Shown in pieces: positions 20,162 through 30,137 of a stretch of 64,000 nucleotides of DNA (position 1 is the stretch's first letter; every line of letters starts with the position of its first letter). Under the pieces are notes generated by a model, which was not told where the DNA came from, did no database searches, and was given only the letters and a program-made list of their open reading frames with translations. Origin of the DNA: Pseudomonadota bacterium (lineage in GTDB: Bacteria > Desulfobacterota > Binatia > Binatales > Binataceae); NCBI GenBank assembly GCA_021324885.1, contig JAJPIF010000002.1:186001-250000 (forward strand), given 5' to 3'. A program made the position numbers and the translations under genes.

Positions 20162-20964
20162 GCGCTGACAGATTCGTGCTCGGCGCCCAACCTCCGGAAC
20201 AGCCGCTGCACTTTCCGAGAGCCGCGAACCGCAAAGGATGTAATCTGACGCAGGCTCTGGTGCGCATCCAGGAGCCATTTCGGATATGCCTGGTTACGGC
20301 GGACAAAGTCCTCAAGCATCACGGCAATGTGATCGGGCCCATGTATAGTCGTCTCAGAAAAGCTGAATGCGCCGTCCCAAAACAGCCACTGATTGCGGGC
20401 CGTTTCCGGCAGCTTCCGCAAGTACCGAGCTGGCATGGAAAAGCGCCAATGACTATGGATCTTGTGGTACTTCATAGTGAAGTAAACATGATTGTCCGCG
20501 ATGTCGATGAGCCATCGATGGTGCGACCAGCCGACCTGATTGGGCTCGATGCCTCTCGAAGATTCGGCCAGCCGCGAGGGCACCTCGATGTAGCCGCGCT
20601 TGCCAACCCGGACCATTTCCGAACACACCCAAAGCGGATCGCGCAGGTCCTCAAGTGTTTGGGAGCAAATCACAAAATCTATCTCTTTGTCAGCGAAGGG
20701 AAACGGTTCCCGCGCGCAAATATCTCGCTGTATCCACGTCTCCTTCGTAAACCACTCACGCTCGCCCCCCTGAGCAGGAGCGTACCAACCCCGCACGCTC
20801 GCGAGCCTTGGGTCGCTGAAATAACTCCGCGTTTCGTAGGGCTCCGCATCGATCACATAATTCGCCCGGTTAAACGGCCTGGCCCAACCGCCGATATCGA
20901 GTACCTTGTCATCGGGCCCTAATCGCTTGAGGATCTTTTCCACGTTCGGTTCGTACATTTGCAA
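20107..20964 (-). CDS. SAM-dependent methyltransferase (class I)
   Basis: Protein of 285 residues with a class I methyltransferase fold. Motif I is VLDIGGWARPF (residues 20-30). An acidic strand lies near YVIDAEPYE, and FVICSQTLEDLRDPLWVCSEM matches the motif IV/post-IV region of the Methyltransf_11 type. The C-terminal half is longer than the core domain and rich in Trp, His and Tyr. In this locus it probably methylates a sugar or a capping residue; the target is unknown. It overlaps the next glycosyltransferase gene. Confidence 0.78.
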   Translation of the reverse strand: MQMYEPNVEKILKRLGPDDKVLDIGGWARPFNRANYVIDAEPYETRSYFSDPRLASVRGWYAPAQGGEREWFTKETWIQRDICAREPFPFADKEIDFVICSQTLEDLRDPLWVCSEMVRVGKRGYIEVPSRLAESSRGIEPNQVGWSHHRWLIDIADNHVYFTMKYHKIHSHWRFSMPARYLRKLPETARNQWLFWDGAFSFSETTIHGPDHIAVMLEDFVRRNQAYPKWLLDAHQSLRQITSFAVRGSRKVQRLFRRLGAEHESVSACTTGKSSPASILRSPEE

Positions 20965-20976
20965 ACAACTCGAATA

Positions 20977-22161
20977 TTAATGCTCGTTCCATAACCGTCC
21001 AACAGTTGGAGTCTTAAGCTCGCTCCTGGAATTGCCTCTGTAGATCTCAAGGCAGCGCTGCACCACCTGCGGCCAGGTGAATTTCTCCAAAACCCGACGA
21101 CGCCCGGCGCGGCCCATCCCGGCCGCTTCGATTGGATGATTGAATAACCATTCAATCTTCTGGCCGAGGGCCCCTGGATCATTGGGTCGCACGACAAACC
21201 CGTTCACGCCATGCTCAACAATCTCGGGCATGCTGGCGACATCGGTGCAAATGACGGGCGTGCCGCAAGCCATTCCTTCCAGCAACGTCTGGCCGAGCAG
21301 TTCCGGGACCCGGGTTTCGCCGCCATACATGTCGTGGTAAACACTTGGCAGCACGACGCATAGCGCGCGGCGATAGGCATCGACAATTGCCGCATCGTCG
21401 CAGTCATGGCGAAATACCACATGCTTGCGGTGGGCGAGCCGTTGCAGATCGGCAAGGAAGCGCTGATCGACGACCTGCCCGATAATCTCCAGCGTCAGTC
21501 CCCGGGGCAATGCTTCAATCAAATAGTTGATACCTTTATGAGCCAAAATGCGGCCCACGAAAAGGACCATCGAGTCCCGCGTTACCGAATTGTCGGGCGA
21601 GAATTTGTCCACGTCCACGCCGCCGAGGATGACATGCGCCCTGGCGTTTGCCTCATGCCCATAAACACGCCGGCTGTATTCGCTGATGTGCAAATGGCCA
21701 TGATACCAGCTATCGGTGGAGATATAGGCCGAGAGGTCCCAGCCGCCGCCGCCAAGGTCGGAGACAAATACTCGTTTTCCGCAAAGCCGTGAAAACAACG
21801 CGGCAAGAGTGCTACTGACTATATGTTGCTGATGGCAGTGAATCACGTCGGCTTTGCGCAATTCGGAAAACAGCGCGATTGATACGGGGTTGTTGCGCTG
21901 AGCACGCACAAAGAGCGGCCGCCCGATTACTCGGACGGTTAGTTCGTTCACTCTCTCGGTTGCATCTTTTTCGCCAAAAGTCAGCAACTCGGTGGGTACG
22001 ATCTGAGCCATGTGCCTGGCTAGTTCGAAAGCGTAGCGCTCGCCGCCGCCAACGGTCCCTGGCTCACTAAAAAGCTCCGGCACCAGGTGCACAACCCGGA
22101 ACGACGGGGAAACGGCGGGGGTTGCGCCAATTTTTCCCGTATTCAGATGAGAGTACTTCAA
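20977..22161 (-). CDS. Glycosyltransferase family 4
   Basis: GT-B transferase of 394 residues. After about 20 variable residues the donor loop reads VHLVPELFSEPGTVGGGERY. The C-terminal domain shows VLFVGRILAHKGINYLIEAL and an E-x7-E equivalent within VPELLGQTLLEGMACGTPVI. An insertion (YHDMYGGETR) precedes it. It is followed 12 bases later by the methyltransferase gene. Donor and linkage are not assignable. Confidence 0.88.
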   Translation of the reverse strand: MKYSHLNTGKIGATPAVSPSFRVVHLVPELFSEPGTVGGGERYAFELARHMAQIVPTELLTFGEKDATERVNELTVRVIGRPLFVRAQRNNPVSIALFSELRKADVIHCHQQHIVSSTLAALFSRLCGKRVFVSDLGGGGWDLSAYISTDSWYHGHLHISEYSRRVYGHEANARAHVILGGVDVDKFSPDNSVTRDSMVLFVGRILAHKGINYLIEALPRGLTLEIIGQVVDQRFLADLQRLAHRKHVVFRHDCDDAAIVDAYRRALCVVLPSVYHDMYGGETRVPELLGQTLLEGMACGTPVICTDVASMPEIVEHGVNGFVVRPNDPGALGQKIEWLFNHPIEAAGMGRAGRRRVLEKFTWPQVVQRCLEIYRGNSRSELKTPTVGRLWNEH

Positions 22162-22170
22162 TCCGTGTTT

Positions 22171-23115
22171 CTACTCGACGCCGCGGCGGACGGCCGGAAC
22201 CCTGAACAGGTACCGCAAGTTACGCATGGCAACGAGTCGCGCGACCAGGTCAGGTGCAAAAACGATCGAGGTTGGGAAACGGGCCGCTTCCAGCAGCCAT
22301 TTGACCGCGTGCCCGACACTGCCCTTCCTTGCCTGATTAGCCGTCTGAAAAAGCGCAAGCCTGGCCAGATGGTTGCGGGTATCCGCCAGCAGGCCGTGAG
22401 CTTCTCTGCCATACCGCTTGCGCACCAGTTCGATAAAAATTCTGCCGTTCCTGAAGTAATCCCTCCCGATGTTCCGGTCGCGCATGCGATAGGTAACTAG
22501 ACACTCGGGAATGTAAATGAACTCGCCATGCTCGCGGGCCAGGATCCACAGGTATGGATCCTCAAAACAATTGGGAAAAAACCGTTCGCAAAATCCGCCA
22601 CAGCGCTCAAACACATCGCGCCGCATCACTACGGTGCTGGGCAAAATGTCCGAGCGCCGCGCCAGCATATCCCGCATCGAGGGCGCTCCCGCGAAAAGAT
22701 AAGGCTCGGATTTACATCCGCTTGGATCTAGCCGCTGAAAAGCTGAAAAGGCCAGCACGGCTTCGGGATTTTCGTCTAATGCGCCGCAGCACTTGCGCAA
22801 CTTATCGGACGTCCACGTATCATCAGCATCGAGGAACGCCAGGTACTTGCCGCTTGCGGCTGATACTCCGAGGTTGCGCGCAGCCGCGGCGCCACGATTA
22901 GCTTGCCATATTCGGCGAATCCGCGTTTCGTACTTTTCCAGAATCTTCGAGGTGTCATCGGTAGATCCATCATCCACCACCACGACCTCGGTGTCTGCAA
23001 AATCTTGAGCAAGGGCGCTGTCAATAGCGGCGGAGACCATATCCGCGCCGTTGAACACGGGAACAATTACGGAAACCCGGAAATCACCGGTACGTCCATT
23101 GTTTTCACGATTCAC
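22171..23115 (-). CDS. Glycosyltransferase family 2
   Basis: Inverting GT-A transferase of 314 residues, the only GT2 in the locus. It has VSVIVPVFNGADMVSAAIDS, the nucleotide-binding VVVVDDGSTDDTS and the metal-binding DXD-type FLDADDTWTSDKL. The start is GTG (23115) without a clear ribosome site. The C-terminal part is helical and basic, with no membrane helix, so it is probably cytosolic or peripherally bound. It precedes the next GT4 by 9 bases. Confidence 0.9.
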   Translation of the reverse strand: MNRENNGRTGDFRVSVIVPVFNGADMVSAAIDSALAQDFADTEVVVVDDGSTDDTSKILEKYETRIRRIWQANRGAAAARNLGVSAASGKYLAFLDADDTWTSDKLRKCCGALDENPEAVLAFSAFQRLDPSGCKSEPYLFAGAPSMRDMLARRSDILPSTVVMRRDVFERCGGFCERFFPNCFEDPYLWILAREHGEFIYIPECLVTYRMRDRNIGRDYFRNGRIFIELVRKRYGREAHGLLADTRNHLARLALFQTANQARKGSVGHAVKWLLEAARFPTSIVFAPDLVARLVAMRNLRYLFRVPAVRRGVE

Positions 23116-23199
23116 GATGTAATGGCGTCGCAGTGCTGTTCGGGATTCGATTTCGGACGTGATTAGAAGTCAGATTGGCACGCTACCGCGATCGAGAGA

Positions 23200-24465
23200 T
23201 CAGGAAAGCAGCCAGTTTGCGCGGCAAAATACGGGGCCCAGAGAAGATGGCGGCAGGTGTCCGGTGCCGAGAAGGTCGGCCGGAGTCACTTCAAAGGAAA
23301 TCGCGTCGAATATTATATCGAAGTCATGCGTAGGATCTCCCAACCACAGGTCGAGAACATAAGTTCCCGGCATCAATGCGAGTGTTTCTATTTCGCAAAC
23401 GATGGTTCCCCTCGTTACCGGACGGCAGCAGTGAAGTTGACGAGCGAATCTGTCGCTGACATTAAAAACAGGCGTCCCGTGAGCAGTTTTAAAACTGATC
23501 CCGGGTACTGGACGAAAAGCTTGGGAGGCGCAAAAGGTAATCGCAATCGAGAGCTTCGATCCCATCCGGATGACGCCGGTCGTCTCACCACCGCAAGACA
23601 ATTCCACAGCAGTCATGGTTGCGATCGATCCGGCACGCCGACCTGGATGGCTAACCAAGCCTTTCACGCCGGAATCAGTGGGCGATTGCGAACGCAGATA
23701 GGCTGATATAATCCGGATCGGCTCATCTATTGCTTGCACTACGCCGCCATTAAGCAGCAAGCAGTGATCGCAAAGTGATTCTATAGAAGCCATGCTGTGG
23801 CTTACGAAGATAACAGTCCGACCGCCGCGTGCGACCTCGTCTATCTTTCCCAGGCATTTTTTTTGAAAAGCTACATCGCCAACCGCTAAGACTTCATCGA
23901 CCAGCAGGATTTCCGGCTCGAGGTGGGCGGCCACGGCGAACGCGAGTCGCACGTACATTCCGCTGGAATAATGTTTGACCGGCGTGTCGATGAATTTCTC
24001 TATATCGGCAAAGGCCACAATCTCATCGAATTTGCGCTGGATCTCGCTTCGCCTCATCCCGAGGATCGCGGCGTTCAGATAGACGTTCTCGCGCCCGGTC
24101 AGCTCCGGGTGAAACCCGGTGCCTACTTCGAGCAGGCTGCCCACTCGGCCGTACAGATCGACGCGGCCGGTGGTAGGCTCAGTGATTCGGGAAAGAATCT
24201 TGAGCAAAGTGGACTTGCCAGCTCCGTTGCGTCCGATTACTCCGAGCACCTCGCCCGGCATCACGTCCAAATCCACGTTTTTCAGCGCCCAGATGTGCGA
24301 ATCTTCATCGGCACTGCGGCCGTTCCCATTGCGCCCGAGCGTTCGCAGCGCTTTCATGGTGCCAGTCAGTGAGTTGGTAATGCTCTCTCGGAGGTTACCG
24401 TAACGAACCCGCTCGCCGATTTTGTAGCGCTTGCCCAAACCCTGGATTCTGATGATCGGTTTCAT
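23200..24465 (-). CDS. wzt: Polysaccharide ABC transporter ATPase with C-terminal Wzt domain
   Basis: Protein of 421 residues. Residues 1-240 are an ABC ATPase of the polysaccharide/teichoic acid export type: Walker A GRNGAGKST (78-86), signature HYSSGMYVRLAF, Walker B ILLVDEVLAVGD. Residues about 245-421 form a beta-rich extension like the Wzt carbohydrate-binding domain, which in O-antigen systems recognises the terminal cap of the polymer. It sits 106 bases downstream of its permease gene. Together they would export a lipid-linked polymer made in the cytosol. Confidence 0.92.
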   Translation of the reverse strand: MKPIIRIQGLGKRYKIGERVRYGNLRESITNSLTGTMKALRTLGRNGNGRSADEDSHIWALKNVDLDVMPGEVLGVIGRNGAGKSTLLKILSRITEPTTGRVDLYGRVGSLLEVGTGFHPELTGRENVYLNAAILGMRRSEIQRKFDEIVAFADIEKFIDTPVKHYSSGMYVRLAFAVAAHLEPEILLVDEVLAVGDVAFQKKCLGKIDEVARGGRTVIFVSHSMASIESLCDHCLLLNGGVVQAIDEPIRIISAYLRSQSPTDSGVKGLVSHPGRRAGSIATMTAVELSCGGETTGVIRMGSKLSIAITFCASQAFRPVPGISFKTAHGTPVFNVSDRFARQLHCCRPVTRGTIVCEIETLALMPGTYVLDLWLGDPTHDFDIIFDAISFEVTPADLLGTGHLPPSSLGPVFCRANWLLS

Positions 24466-24571
24466 GAATTACGGTCGCAGCCTTGATTCTCTTTCAAGGA
24501 CCCTAACCCGGCGGGTACGCCGATCTCTCCCAGGTTTAAAGAGAGGCGATTTCGCAAGAGGCGATTGGTAG

Positions 24572-25495
24572 TCATACGAGGTCGGCGAATTCGCGCTCCA
24601 TGCGCCGGAAAGCGTAGGAGGCGTAAACCAATCCAACCAGCGTGATCAGCGCGGCCGTCAACATCTCGCCCAATGGAAAGGACCTTCCGAACAGTGCGCT
24701 GCGAAATCCTTCAATAACTCCAGTCAGCGGATTGAACGCCACAGTCCAGCGCCAACGCTCAGGCACTATGCTGGCCGGATATATGATCGGCGTGGCGAAC
24801 ATCCAAACCTGGATCAGGAAGGGCAGCGCATAGCGCACGTCGCGGTACTTCACGTTGAGCGCTGACATCCACATCCCCACAGCGGCGGCGAGCAGCGCCG
24901 CGGTCACGGAGAGCGGCGCCAGCATCAGCATCTGCCAGTGCGGCGCCACGCCGTACCAGAGCATCATCGCGAACAGCACTACCGAGGCGATCGCGAAATC
25001 GGCCAGCGCGGCGCACACCGCGGCGACCGGTATGACCAGGCGGGGAAAATACACTTTGGTAACCAGCGCAGCGCTGCCCACCAGGCTGTCGCCGGCGCCG
25101 GATACCGCGGTCGAAACAAAGGTCCACGGCAGCAGGCCGGCATAGGCGAAGATCGGGTAGGGGATGCCGTCGGAGGGCATATGCGCCAGCTTGCCGAAAA
25201 ACAGCGTGAACAGCACCATCGAGACCACCGGCTGGAGAATCGCCCAGGCCACTCCGAGCGCGGTCTGCTTGTAGCGAACCTTGATGTCGCGCCAGGTCAG
25301 GAAATAGAGCAGCTCGCGGTAGGCCCACAGCTCGCGCAGGTTGAGACTGACCCATCCGCGCGGCGGCGTGATGCTGAGCAGCGGCCGGTCGGGCAGAACA
25401 TGGCCAGTATGCGATGCTGGAGAAGGCTCCGGTCCTTGAAGTGCAGCTGGTGACTCCCATCCACGTTGCGCGTCGTTTGCGAACTCAGTTCTCAT
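24572..25495 (-). CDS. wzm: Polysaccharide ABC transporter permease (ABC-2 type)
   Basis: Inner-membrane permease of 307 residues. About 55 variable N-terminal residues precede ELWAYRELLYFLTWRDIKVRYKQT, the amphipathic gate helix typical of Wzm-type permeases. Roughly six hydrophobic helices follow, with the conserved NPLTGVIEGFR and ALFG segments near the end. It pairs with the Wzt-like ATPase. The presence of this pair next to Wzc/Wza-like genes makes the locus a mixture of pathways. Confidence 0.92.
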   Translation of the reverse strand: MRTEFANDAQRGWESPAALQGPEPSPASHTGHVLPDRPLLSITPPRGWVSLNLRELWAYRELLYFLTWRDIKVRYKQTALGVAWAILQPVVSMVLFTLFFGKLAHMPSDGIPYPIFAYAGLLPWTFVSTAVSGAGDSLVGSAALVTKVYFPRLVIPVAAVCAALADFAIASVVLFAMMLWYGVAPHWQMLMLAPLSVTAALLAAAVGMWMSALNVKYRDVRYALPFLIQVWMFATPIIYPASIVPERWRWTVAFNPLTGVIEGFRSALFGRSFPLGEMLTAALITLVGLVYASYAFRRMEREFADLV

Positions 25496-25516
25496 GCCCG
25501 GCGTTACTTGTGAGCG

Positions 25517-26836
25517 CTATTCGAAACCCGGCCAAATCGCTTCGCGTCGATCGCTTCGCCTCGCGCCCAAAGATGACGCCCCAGGTCGGGATGACGGCAA
25601 AAGTCGCCGGTCCGCCAGCAATGGATTCAGCGGGCTTGCGCGAAGGTGTTTTTCAATGCGCGAGTTCTCCGTGCACAGCGCCACTATATGTTTCGCCATG
25701 TCCTCCAAAGTATAGGCGCGCAGGGCCTCGGAGAATGGCGCCACTTTCTCGCGCCAATACTGCATCGCCATGCGCCAGCGCAGAAGTTTGACAGCCAGGG
25801 CCTCGGAGTCTTCAGGGTCGTCGATCAGAAGGGGTTGCAGTTCGGCCGGGTAGCGCTCGGCCACTCCGGCCGTGCGGGTGACCATGGCCGGCACGCCGCA
25901 GCAAATGGCCTCGTGAACATTCATACCGTAAGCTTCGTAGCGTACCGGGCTCACCAGCAGGTCGGCCGCCGCCAGCAGGTCGGGAATGCGATCGGTGAAG
26001 CCCGTAAATTCGATCCGCCCTTCCATGCCGGCTTCGGCTGTCCTCCGCTTCCATCGCTCAACCGCCCGCCCTCCGCCGGCGGCGATTAGAGCGCAGTCCC
26101 AATCGGGCCTGGCGCAAAGCGCTTGCCAGGCTTTGAAGAGGACATCAAAGCCCTTGTTGGAGTCGTGGCCCAAAGCCCCCGCGAACACAACCAGCGGCCG
26201 GTCGTCTTTTTTCAGCCAGGCACGCGCGGCGGCGCGCTGAGCGCCGCACGCCGGACCGAAAGCGGGATCCGAACCGGGATAAACCACGTGAACGCGACCC
26301 GGAGCGACCCCAAAATGATTCAGCAGGTCGTCGCGAGTCCGCTCCGAATTGGCGATCAACAGACGCGCTCGGGTCAGTGCCGATCGCTCCTGCGCGCAGG
26401 CAAGCCGGCGGGCGCAAAGGTTTTTCAGCTTGAACCACGGCGGGGAATAGCTATCGCTGCGCGGCCAGGCGTGATGAACACAATGGATCCAGTTGATGTC
26501 GGGCCAGGTGCAATTGCCGCCGTTGACCAGCACCCGGGTCGCCGGAAATTCGGCCGTCATACGCTGCGCAACTTCCCGCCCCCGCCGCGCCAGCATAAAT
26601 CCCCCGAGCATGAATGAGTTCGCCGGCCTGGGCACCACATCCACCGGCACGCCGTGCTTGTACAGATCCTGATCGGCCCGATGGCAGACCAGGTGGACCC
26701 TGCCACCCCGTTGCAGGAGATACCGGGCCAGCGCCAGGTTTAACCGGTCCATGCCGCCGTGGCGGTGAAATCCTCCCGCTATCAGCACCCAGCAATCGCC
26801 TGAGCGCTGGCCGGGAATCGGGTTGGCGGTTGCCAT
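25517..26836 (-). CDS. Glycosyltransferase family 4
   Basis: GT-B transferase of 439 residues. Donor loop: VLIAGGFHRHGGMDRLNLAL. The C-terminal domain has LVVFAGALGHDSNKGFDVL, IEFTGFTDRIPDLLAAADLLVSP and E-x7-E in YEAYGMNVHEAICCGVPAMV. The final 50 residues are poorly conserved and Arg/Ser-rich. It starts with TAATG coupling: its ATG shares one base with the stop of the upstream polymerase gene. Confidence 0.9.
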   Translation of the reverse strand: MATANPIPGQRSGDCWVLIAGGFHRHGGMDRLNLALARYLLQRGGRVHLVCHRADQDLYKHGVPVDVVPRPANSFMLGGFMLARRGREVAQRMTAEFPATRVLVNGGNCTWPDINWIHCVHHAWPRSDSYSPPWFKLKNLCARRLACAQERSALTRARLLIANSERTRDDLLNHFGVAPGRVHVVYPGSDPAFGPACGAQRAAARAWLKKDDRPLVVFAGALGHDSNKGFDVLFKAWQALCARPDWDCALIAAGGGRAVERWKRRTAEAGMEGRIEFTGFTDRIPDLLAAADLLVSPVRYEAYGMNVHEAICCGVPAMVTRTAGVAERYPAELQPLLIDDPEDSEALAVKLLRWRMAMQYWREKVAPFSEALRAYTLEDMAKHIVALCTENSRIEKHLRASPLNPLLADRRLLPSSRPGASSLGARRSDRREAIWPGFE

Positions 26837-28167
26837 TATCCGGTGGCTGAATAGACCGAGGCGAAGGCATCATCGGCGGCGATGCGCACCTTGCGCAAAC
26901 GCGGCGCCCACAGCCATCCGGTCATAAACAGGATCATAAACGCGCCGGGAATCGCGGTCAGCAGGCCGGTGCCGATGAATGCGGTCCCGAAATTAAGAGC
27001 CACGGTGACCCGCGCCAGGCGCCATCCCACGCGCCAGGGACCGGTGGGATCGCTGGCAGCGCTGGCCAGCGTAACCAGGATGAAGGCAACCCACAGCACC
27101 ATGCCGGGGATCCCGGTCTCGAGCAGGATGCGTCCGTATTCGTTTTCGATTGCGACTGGATGTCTCAAACGATCCTGAAGGAAATAGGGTATGCTGGTGC
27201 CACCGCCGCCGAGGCCATTGCCCAGTGGATACTCGAACAGTGCATCCAGGAAATTCTCATTCACGCTTCCATGCACGCGCTCCTCGACGATGTCGGCATC
27301 CAGTTGAGTAAATCTCTGCAGACGCGGTTCCTTATAAACCCAGTAGCCGACTACTACCCCTATCATCGCAAACGCCGCCAGATGGCTGAGACGGATCCTG
27401 GCGAAGCTGGCGACCGTCAGCAGTTGCGCGAACAAGAACAGGGCCTGCGTGCGCGAGGCGCCCAGGAATACGCCCAGCATCGCCGCAATCATCCCCGCCG
27501 TCAGAACGGCTTTCTGTTTCTTGGTGCATCCGGTTTGCATCCAGGCGCCCAGCAGCAGCGGCATGCTCAGTACCATGGTGGCGGAGTAAGAAGCCTGGTT
27601 CACGAAAATGGCGGGGATGCGAAAGGCGGAAGAGTTTCCTTTTACCACGTCGTTCTGCTGGTAAATGAGCTCGGTCACCGCGTTGTGCGGGTAGAATCTG
27701 GATAATCCCAGGCTGAACTCGGCCAGCGCGAAGGCCAGGGCGAGGAGATTCAGGATTGCCAGCCAGGTCGCGATCCGTGACCGTTCCTTATCATCGATTA
27801 AGGCACCAAACAGCAGGAAGGGTACAAACCAGACTGACCCACGCATACCTACGAGCTGGATCATGATGTCCTGTACTGGAATGAAGAATAGCAGCATCGG
27901 CCATAGTATCAGAAAAATAACCCAGCCTCTTACTTTCATTACTCGAAGCTTTTGTATCGGGGTCAGCCCCCCGCTAAGGGTGCCCAGATACAAGCCGCCG
28001 ATACCGGCATCGAAAATGAAATGAGAGAACACCTGCGGAATGTTCGCGCGCACGATCCCGTAAGCATACCCCACTGTCAGAACCGCGTTCAGACCGGCTA
28101 CCAGCGAGCGTTTGGTGCACCAGTACACGACAACAGACGCGACCCCGCAAAGAATGATTGAGGCCAT
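26836..28167 (-). CDS. O-antigen polymerase/ligase-like membrane protein
   Basis: Polytopic inner-membrane protein of 443 residues with about ten hydrophobic helices. A large outside loop after the middle helices contains HGSVNENFLDALFEYPLGNGLGG and PVAIENEYGRILLETGIPGM, which matches the Wzy_C (O-antigen ligase/polymerase) signature. In this context polymerisation of repeat units is the likely role; ligation is the alternative. Start and stop are coupled to both neighbours (TGATG upstream, TAATG downstream). Confidence 0.82.
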   Translation of the reverse strand: MASIILCGVASVVVYWCTKRSLVAGLNAVLTVGYAYGIVRANIPQVFSHFIFDAGIGGLYLGTLSGGLTPIQKLRVMKVRGWVIFLILWPMLLFFIPVQDIMIQLVGMRGSVWFVPFLLFGALIDDKERSRIATWLAILNLLALAFALAEFSLGLSRFYPHNAVTELIYQQNDVVKGNSSAFRIPAIFVNQASYSATMVLSMPLLLGAWMQTGCTKKQKAVLTAGMIAAMLGVFLGASRTQALFLFAQLLTVASFARIRLSHLAAFAMIGVVVGYWVYKEPRLQRFTQLDADIVEERVHGSVNENFLDALFEYPLGNGLGGGGTSIPYFLQDRLRHPVAIENEYGRILLETGIPGMVLWVAFILVTLASAASDPTGPWRVGWRLARVTVALNFGTAFIGTGLLTAIPGAFMILFMTGWLWAPRLRKVRIAADDAFASVYSATG

Positions 28168-28922
28168 CAGCGGGTCTCATTCACTGTGGTTGTATTGCTA
28201 TTACCGTTCGTCGAGGATCGGCCTCGATTTGCCCTTGCATGTCGGATCAGGACACACAACGTATCGCCCGGATATGGATCGGGAAGAACCATTGCCAAAA
28301 ACAGTGCCGCCAATCGCGCCAAAGGACGTGACCCCCTTCCCCTATCAGGCGGGAAAGTCCACGTATCAACCACTTTCAAGCGATATTGTGAGAGAAGACG
28401 ATCCAAGCAGATAAGAAAAACCGGATATAGGTGTGTTGGTTCAGCCGGCACATTTGTGGGGTCGAAGCCCGCCAGCTTTCCGGTCAGTGCGAATCTGATC
28501 CGCGCCCTTACCGAGTGAACATTTGGGGTGGTCAGAAGGAAATATCCATTGTCAGCCAGATGACGAGAAACGTGCCGGAGAAGCCGGCCAGGGTTACGCA
28601 CGTGCTCGATCACTTCGATCGCGGTTATCAGGCCAAATTTGGCGTCTCCCAGTCCCAAGTCCGGATTCTGATCCAGGTCCGCGGCGGAGCATGAGAAAGG
28701 CAGAGGTCCCTGGGGCAGAGTGACAAATGATTCGTTGTCTACTCCGTGCGACTTCTTGAAGCCGTGCTCCGCGAGTCGGTTAAGCCATGCTCCCGAACCA
28801 CACCCCAGGTCGAGAATGGGGGTCTCGGGGCCTACTCCCGGTAACCGAATGACCCTTTCCAAAAGCGCCTGGTGCGTTCCCGGTAGGGTGAGCTCTGAAA
28901 GACACAGGCTAGCGCATTTCAT
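28167..28922 (-). CDS. SAM-dependent methyltransferase (class I)
   Basis: Protein of 251 residues. Motif I is ILDLGCGSGAWL (36-47), followed by VDNESF (acidic end of beta 2) and LITAIEVIEHVRNPGRLLRHVSR, typical of UbiE/Methyltransf_11-23 types. LLTTPNVHSVRARIRF resembles enzymes of sugar-modification clusters. It probably O-methylates a sugar of the polymer; the target is unproved. Its stop overlaps the polymerase ATG (TGATG). Confidence 0.85.
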   Translation of the reverse strand: MKCASLCLSELTLPGTHQALLERVIRLPGVGPETPILDLGCGSGAWLNRLAEHGFKKSHGVDNESFVTLPQGPLPFSCSAADLDQNPDLGLGDAKFGLITAIEVIEHVRNPGRLLRHVSRHLADNGYFLLTTPNVHSVRARIRFALTGKLAGFDPTNVPAEPTHLYPVFLICLDRLLSQYRLKVVDTWTFPPDRGRGSRPLARLAALFLAMVLPDPYPGDTLCVLIRHARANRGRSSTNGNSNTTTVNETR

Positions 28923-28976
28923 TTTGATTAGTCGTCGAATGAGTCAATAAAGCCAAACTGAGGCTGGGTGGGTCTT

Positions 28977-30137
28977 TCATAGACTCGCCGACTGCCGATA
29001 GCTTACTTCGTTAGGATTTCGGCTACGCTCAACCGCCCTTGTCAACACGTCGCGCAGGCGCGGAATCTGAGTTTCGGGGGCAAACAGCAGACTGGCACGA
29101 GGAGGTCCCGCAGCTCCCAATCTGCCGCGCAGGTCGGGATCCAGTATTAACTTTTCGAGCGCTCCTGCCGTGGCTGGTATATCTGCCCGCGGCAACAGGA
29201 TGCCGCACGTGTCATCCACCACTTCGGGCGCCGCGCCGATCCTCGTGGTTATCACCGGCAAGCCGACACGGAGCGCCTCGACAAAAGTGTTGCCCAGGCC
29301 TTCGAGAAAAGTGTCGTTGGGTTGGCAATAGATGTCGGCGGCGGCGAGCAGCCGGGCGATATCCGCGCGCATGCCCCAAAACCGCACTCGTCCGGCGATA
29401 GACAGCGATGCCGCCCTCTCTCGGAGGTCGCGCAGGTACTCTACCTCCGCAGGCGTTTGCGGGCCCCCAATTTGCCAGCATTCCCAGTTTTCGAGATTAC
29501 GGAGTTTTGCAAGAGCTTCGAGGCAGACTCCATGTCCCTTTCCAGGCTGCATGCGCGAGACCTGCGCAATGACAACCGCATCTTTGGCGGTACCCGCTTG
29601 CGCTCTTACGGCCTGCCGTTCTGCTTCGCTCAACCGCCTCACAGGCGGGGAAGGGTTATAAATCACCTCCGCAGGAACGTAAGGATACGGTTTTGAAATA
29701 TCACGAGCCAGAAAATGGCTGACGCAAATCGCGATATCCGGCCGGACCCGCACAGCCCAGCGCTCTATCCAATGGTTGCCTTCCCATGGTCCATGAGCGC
29801 CAAACGCGAGGGGAATACCCTCGGACTGAACGACGGGACCAAACATCGCGAGCGCCCAAGGCATGTGACAGATGACGATGTCGAAAGGGTTGCGCCGGAG
29901 CAATGCCCGCAGACGGCGCCTTCCGCGCCATACCGTGTGAGGATACCTGGCCCGGACCAGTCCCAGTTTGTGCACCGACACGCCCAAGGCGCCCAGTTCA
30001 TCGCTTAAGCGGCCCGGCAGGCACACCGCGACCTCGGTGTGCATCTCAGGGCAGCAGTGGCGAAAACGCACGACGGTAATAAGTGTATTCTCCACACCGC
30101 CGAACAGCCGTCCCGGAACTATGTGCAGGACACGCAT
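28977..30137 (-). CDS. Glycosyltransferase family 4
   Basis: GT-B transferase of 386 residues. The start at ATG 30137 gives MRVLHIVPGRLFGGVENTL, the expected first strand and Gly loop; the frame runs upstream through the next gene but that part is not protein-like. The C-terminal domain has VIAQVSRMQPGKGHGVCLEAL, VRFWGMRADIARLLAAADIY and E-x7-E in LEGLGNTFVEALRVGLPVI. Its ATG overlaps the preceding stop (TGATG). Confidence 0.9.
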   Translation of the reverse strand: MRVLHIVPGRLFGGVENTLITVVRFRHCCPEMHTEVAVCLPGRLSDELGALGVSVHKLGLVRARYPHTVWRGRRRLRALLRRNPFDIVICHMPWALAMFGPVVQSEGIPLAFGAHGPWEGNHWIERWAVRVRPDIAICVSHFLARDISKPYPYVPAEVIYNPSPPVRRLSEAERQAVRAQAGTAKDAVVIAQVSRMQPGKGHGVCLEALAKLRNLENWECWQIGGPQTPAEVEYLRDLRERAASLSIAGRVRFWGMRADIARLLAAADIYCQPNDTFLEGLGNTFVEALRVGLPVITTRIGAAPEVVDDTCGILLPRADIPATAGALEKLILDPDLRGRLGAAGPPRASLLFAPETQIPRLRDVLTRAVERSRNPNEVSYRQSASL

